From an uncultured Allobosea sp. (lineage in GTDB: Bacteria; Pseudomonadota; Alphaproteobacteria; Rhizobiales; Beijerinckiaceae): a DNA stretch of 35,253 bases. This document shows, piece by piece, positions 32,447 to 35,253 of this stretch. A program made the translations under genes and the position numbers. Under the pieces are notes generated by a model. That model did no database searches. It was given only the letters and a program-made list of their open reading frames with translations, and had not been told where the DNA came from. Numbering within the stretch: position 1 is the stretch's first letter; every line of letters begins with the position of its first letter. Location of the stretch: contig NZ_CAMFKW010000051.1 in the NCBI RefSeq assembly GCF_945957345.1, positions 1 to 35,253 of the forward strand, read 5' to 3'.

Positions 32447-33295
32447 ATGGCCGATTTTAGTACTGCAATCTTGAATCAAGTGCTCGCAGATCAGCGCAAG
32501 GCCGCGAGGATATTCCATCGTAGCTGCGCCAGCGAGGGATATAAGAATCTGCGGCAGGCCGCGAGCATCCATCTTCCCGTGGCTTTGCTGGCCGATTTTT
32601 CGCTCGCGCTCGGCATCATGAAGGAGGTCGCGACGAAGATGCGATCGCAGAAGGAGATCGATCGCCTGCGTCAGGTCGGGCGGGCGGAGCTCTCTGCGAT
32701 GGGCGTTGAGGTGATCGAGGAAGAGCGGGTCGACATTGACGTCGCGCTCGACGCGGTCCCCGGGCCCGAGGATGTGACGGCGTTGCTGGCGCTCGGTCTC
32801 AAGCGTGCCAGGAAGGATACGGGCGGCCGCCGCTTCGCCGGATCGGGTTCGCCCGCGCTGGTGTCCGCCCTCGTGGGGCGCCTCGGAGGTGCTGTCACCA
32901 TCATCGGACAGCAGGAAGATAAGCAGACGGACGGCCAGACCGGGACCGTCGTCGAGAATGCCGATGCGATGCCCGTGCCGCCCGTCGCGATGGCCGTGTC
33001 GACGGAGCGGGTCGACGGGGGAGCGAAACCTGCCGAAACTGTTCCGGAGGCGTCCCCGGACGTCTCATCGAATGACGCCCCCTTGGGCAGCGACGCGCCG
33101 AAAGACCCGCAATTTTCCGCCGTCCCAGCTCCGCGGCCGATGCCGCGCCCCCCGGCTCCGCCTCACTTTGGAGCTTCCGGCGCCAGGAGCGGCCCGCTCG
33201 GCACCCATACGCTGGGCGATGGCCCGCGCAACGCCAGCTTCGACATTGGCCGTCGCGGCGAGTTGACGGAGCCGGCTGCGCCAAGATCGGGCTGA
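32447..33295 (+). CDS. Protein of unknown function in recombinase-linked unit
   Basis: I do not recognise this 282-residue protein. It has a mostly helical N-terminal part (1-130; ADFSTAILNQVLADQRKAAR, then LPVALLADFSLALGIMKEVA), a short Gly/Arg-rich stretch (about 133-160, containing KDTGGRRFAGSGSPALVSAL) and a low-complexity Ala/Pro/Asp-rich tail (about 165-282) that is probably disordered. There is no signal peptide, membrane segment or known catalytic motif. The ATG at 32447 has GGAGG at 32436-32440 with six-base spacing, so it is very likely real. The recombinase-like gene follows after 57 bases on the same strand, so they are probably co-transcribed. A 25-bp dyad lies upstream. A role as an accessory or DNA-binding partner of the recombinase is only inference. 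Confidence 0.8.
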   Translation: MADFSTAILNQVLADQRKAARIFHRSCASEGYKNLRQAASIHLPVALLADFSLALGIMKEVATKMRSQKEIDRLRQVGRAELSAMGVEVIEEERVDIDVALDAVPGPEDVTALLALGLKRARKDTGGRRFAGSGSPALVSALVGRLGGAVTIIGQQEDKQTDGQTGTVVENADAMPVPPVAMAVSTERVDGGAKPAETVPEASPDVSSNDAPLGSDAPKDPQFSAVPAPRPMPRPPAPPHFGASGARSGPLGTHTLGDGPRNASFDIGRRGELTEPAAPRSG

Positions 33296-33352
33296 TCCGT
33301 TCAGGTGGCCTCGGCAGCGCAACCCTCGGGCGTGGACTAAGAGGACGCCGCC

Positions 33353-34501
33353 GTGAAACCTTCCCGCAGGCCGGAAACCGACGCGGCCTATCTCCGCGAA
33401 GGCAGGCGCCATCTCGCGCGAGCCCAAAAGCGGCATCCCGAAGTTGCCGATCCGATCGATGCGTTGCTGATCGACGTCGAGACTGATTCCGGTGTGCTGA
33501 CCCAGAATTCCGTTTCCGTATACCGACAGGAGTTCGCGGCGATCCTGACGGAGCTCTGCATCGAGCAAGGGATATCGGATGAGCGCCGGCAACGGTTTCT
33601 CGACAGGGTGAACGCTGCCCTGAAGAAGAGAAAAGGGCGACCTCCCGAACCGCGGACCTCGTCGAAACGACGCCTGGACATTCCAAAAGCCGAAGCGCGA
33701 CGGATCCTGCGCCGTTTGGCCAGGCGAGCAACTGCCGAAGGGGTCGATAGCCCCGTTCTGGTACTGGGATTGGTCCTGTATTTTGCGCCCCGCGTCGGGT
33801 GCCGTCTTTGCGAATGGATAGATGCGTCTATCGAGGGCGAGGACCTCGTCGTCCGGCAAGCCAAGCTGTCCGAGCGGCGGGCGGGTTTTCCGACGCGACG
33901 TGTCCTTTTGACCCATATGTCGGCGTCGCAGCGCGAGGCGATTCCGGTTTTGCTCGATCTTCTGGCGTTGGCCGTTGCGAAAGCAGGCAGTTATCGCAAA
34001 TGGCACAGGGCGGCGGCCGAATTGCTGGCCCGCTCGTGCAAGAAGGAGCAGGTCGAGCGCGTGTCGTTCTATGCGTTTCGCCATATCGCGATCGGTGTCT
34101 GGGCCGCTGCGGGACTGTCCCCTTGGCAGATCGCGGCATTGGCCGGTCATGCGTCCATCCGCACGCGGCAGCGTCATTACAATCGCGGTGCGGCCGGCTG
34201 GGGGTGGAGCGAAACGCCGGTGCCCGATGTGGACAGGGTTGCGGCGCTCGAACAGCGCGCCAGCTCGCATGCGCCCCAGCGGCACGCAGACGCGACCGAG
34301 GGCGAGTTCGTCTTCGAAACGCCGCCGGAGTTTCGGGCCGCTCCGACTCGAGGGCCCGGCACGGGTGCCGATTGGCGGGCCTATGCCGACATCGTCCGCC
34401 GTCGCGGTGAGAGCTTGCTGGAGCCGGATGCGGATGAGCCGTCGAAACCGATTGAGGAGACCGATCCGGCCAAGATGCTTCCGCCGACGTTTCGACGTTG
34501 A
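33353..34501 (+). CDS. Tyrosine-recombinase-like protein with variant active site
   Basis: This 382-residue protein has a helical N-terminal region (about 10-90), a basic linker (KKRKGRPPEP) and a tyrosine-recombinase-like catalytic part (about 105-280). Candidate active-site residues are Arg151 in RVGCRLCEW, Lys171 in AKLSERR, Arg243 in FYAFRHIA, His266 in LAGHASIR and Tyr276 in RQRHYNR. The motif normally written HxxR is YxxR (Tyr240-Arg243), and His266 to Tyr276 is ten residues, where XerD-like enzymes usually have nine. A low-complexity tail of about 100 residues follows. The start is GTG at 33353 with GAGG upstream. It could be a diverged integrase of an accessory element or a non-catalytic DNA-binding protein. 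No attachment site or element boundary is visible. It lies just downstream of the unknown protein gene. Confidence 0.72.
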   Translation: MKPSRRPETDAAYLREGRRHLARAQKRHPEVADPIDALLIDVETDSGVLTQNSVSVYRQEFAAILTELCIEQGISDERRQRFLDRVNAALKKRKGRPPEPRTSSKRRLDIPKAEARRILRRLARRATAEGVDSPVLVLGLVLYFAPRVGCRLCEWIDASIEGEDLVVRQAKLSERRAGFPTRRVLLTHMSASQREAIPVLLDLLALAVAKAGSYRKWHRAAAELLARSCKKEQVERVSFYAFRHIAIGVWAAAGLSPWQIAALAGHASIRTRQRHYNRGAAGWGWSETPVPDVDRVAALEQRASSHAPQRHADATEGEFVFETPPEFRAAPTRGPGTGADWRAYADIVRRRGESLLEPDADEPSKPIEETDPAKMLPPTFRR

Positions 34502-34519
34502 ACCGGCCTTGCGCCAGCG

Positions 34520-34538
34520 GCCGGCGATCATCGCCGGC
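34520..34538 (+). terminator. Palindromic hairpin after the recombinase-like gene
   Basis: GCCGGCGAT-C-ATCGCCGGC is a perfect nine-base inverted repeat 18 bases after the stop. As a hairpin it would have a seven-pair G/C-rich stem and a five-base loop. No T-run follows, so it may be a weak terminator or a protein-binding site. Confidence 0.4.
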
Positions 34539-34781
34539 GCAGCTTCCGGTCGCCCAGATATCTCGCGGCTTTAACGGTGGCTTTGGCCCAATCGGGCGTC
34601 CGGTGTTTCAGATCGGACGCTTTTGCAGTTGCTGAGTTTCGATTGGCATCGTGCATCCTCCGCCGAGATGCCGCATCCGACCATCGCTATACCAGCAGTG
34701 TCGCGTCACAACGCGGACATTGGGGCATTGGCGCAACCGCTGACTCCCAGCGCCCTCGCTAGGCCAGCATCACATGCCACG

Positions 34782-35253
34782 TCATGCAGCCGCGTTCAGT
34801 CCATCAGCCGGCCAAACACTGACACAGCGGCCGCCCGCTCTTTTTGAAGCATAGAGCGCTTGATCAGCGCGGCTCATAAATTCGTAGGCTCTCTCACCTG
34901 GAAGCGCTCGCGCCAACCCCACGGATGCGCCGAGTTCCAAGTGCTCGCCGTCAATGACGAATGGCCGGGCAACCGCCTCGACGATCCGCTGCGCGACGAC
35001 CTCGGCCTCGGATTGAGGGGCTACGATTACCGCGAACTCATCGCCTCCCAGCCGAGCAACAAGGGAACCGGACGGCACGACTTCGAGCAGGCGGGCTGCT
35101 ACGGCGCGCAGCAGACCGTCGCCGAAAAGATGGCCGAACCGGTCATTGATCGGTTTAAAGCCATCGAGATCTATGAAGAGTATCGCTGGCAGATTGCGGG
35201 GCTCCTTCAGGGCGCGATCGAGATTTTGGAGGAACAGCCGACGGTTCGCTAGG
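34782..35253 (-). CDS. GGDEF-domain protein, C-terminal part (cut by window edge)
   Basis: This is the C-terminal GGDEF domain of a probable diguanylate cyclase that makes cyclic di-GMP. Reading from the edge: LANRRLFLQNLDRALKEPRN, LPAILFIDLDGFKPINDRFG, then RLGGDEFAVIV, SVGLARA and RADQALYASKRAGGR. The substrate-site FIDLDGFKPIND and GGDEF residues are intact, so catalysis is likely. The inhibitory RxxD I-site normally five residues before GGDEF is absent (PSGS). The protein ends at GLNAAA shortly after the domain, with no EAL. The open frame has no stop up to the right edge, so the start lies outside the window and any sensory domain cannot be seen. Confidence 0.88.
   Translation of the reverse strand, partial: LANRRLFLQNLDRALKEPRNLPAILFIDLDGFKPINDRFGHLFGDGLLRAVAARLLEVVPSGSLVARLGGDEFAVIVAPQSEAEVVAQRIVEAVARPFVIDGEHLELGASVGLARALPGERAYEFMSRADQALYASKRAGGRCVSVWPADGLNAAA

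Noticed and set aside
33065..34531. 488-codon open frame on the minus strand opposite the recombinase-like gene
   Set aside because: No recognisable domain. The plus-strand frame has recombinase motifs and a plausible start.
34782..35078. Treating the GGDEF frame as a complete 98-residue gene starting at an internal GTG
   Set aside because: The same frame continues upstream with LANRRLF and FIDLDGFKPIND to the window edge, so the gene is partial and longer.
1..35253. tRNA, rRNA genes, CRISPR arrays
   Set aside because: No clover-leaf-like or rRNA-like segments and no regular short repeats with spacers were noticed by eye.

Overview
The window reads as high-GC alphaproteobacterial chromosome, most likely Hyphomicrobiales (a Bosea-, Methylobacterium- or Bradyrhizobium-like organism). 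The grounds are codon usage, a phaC/phasin system, cydDC divergent from cydABX, FixK/FNR-type boxes and an Irr-like palindrome. The genus is a guess. The left edge cuts katG and the right edge cuts a GGDEF gene. Almost every gene belongs to a known family.

Left part (1-6.2 kb): the 5' end of katG, a CBS-CBS-BON protein, a beta-CASP metallo-beta-lactamase-fold nuclease, and a P1B-4 metal ATPase two bases downstream of a VIT/CCC1-type transporter, all on the minus strand. An Irr/ICE-like palindrome lies between the VIT gene and a divergent phasin gene. After the phasin comes a frameshifted 3' stub of a second acetate kinase gene.

Middle (6.2-20.2 kb, minus strand): an export operon like E. coli yhiI-rbbA-yhhJ (HlyD adaptor, ABC-ABC-permease fusion, ABC-2 permease). 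A plus-strand 3' stub of a universal stress protein gene follows. Next is phaC - maoC/pta fusion - ackA, a PHA and acetyl-phosphate operon with a perfect TTGA-N6-TCAA box upstream. Then come a small cytochrome c, an MgtA-type ATPase and a zinc alcohol dehydrogenase. This set resembles the low-oxygen and stress regulons of Hyphomicrobiales.

Signalling part (20.4-24.8 kb): a frameshifted DUF6455-like gene, then an OmpR-type response regulator and histidine kinase flanked by two secreted PepSY proteins, with a cytochrome b561 after the second. Both PepSY genes carry the same operator-like motif at the same distance (62 nt) from their start codons, so they are probable targets of the two-component system.

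Right part (24.8-35.25 kb): cydDC (minus) diverges from cydA-cydB-cydX (plus) across a near-consensus FNR box. A gene-poor stretch of about 0.85 kb leads to a two-gene accessory unit: a protein of unknown function behind a strikingly symmetric 25-bp dyad, and a divergent tyrosine-recombinase-like protein. The window ends in a GGDEF domain.

In the inferred picture, low oxygen acts through FixK/FNR on cytochrome bd, PHA synthesis, acetyl-phosphate metabolism and alcohol oxidation. Iron acts through Irr on the VIT and P1B-4 exporters. A dedicated two-component system controls periplasmic PepSY proteins. The least familiar items are the PepSY/two-component regulon and the unknown-protein/recombinase unit.
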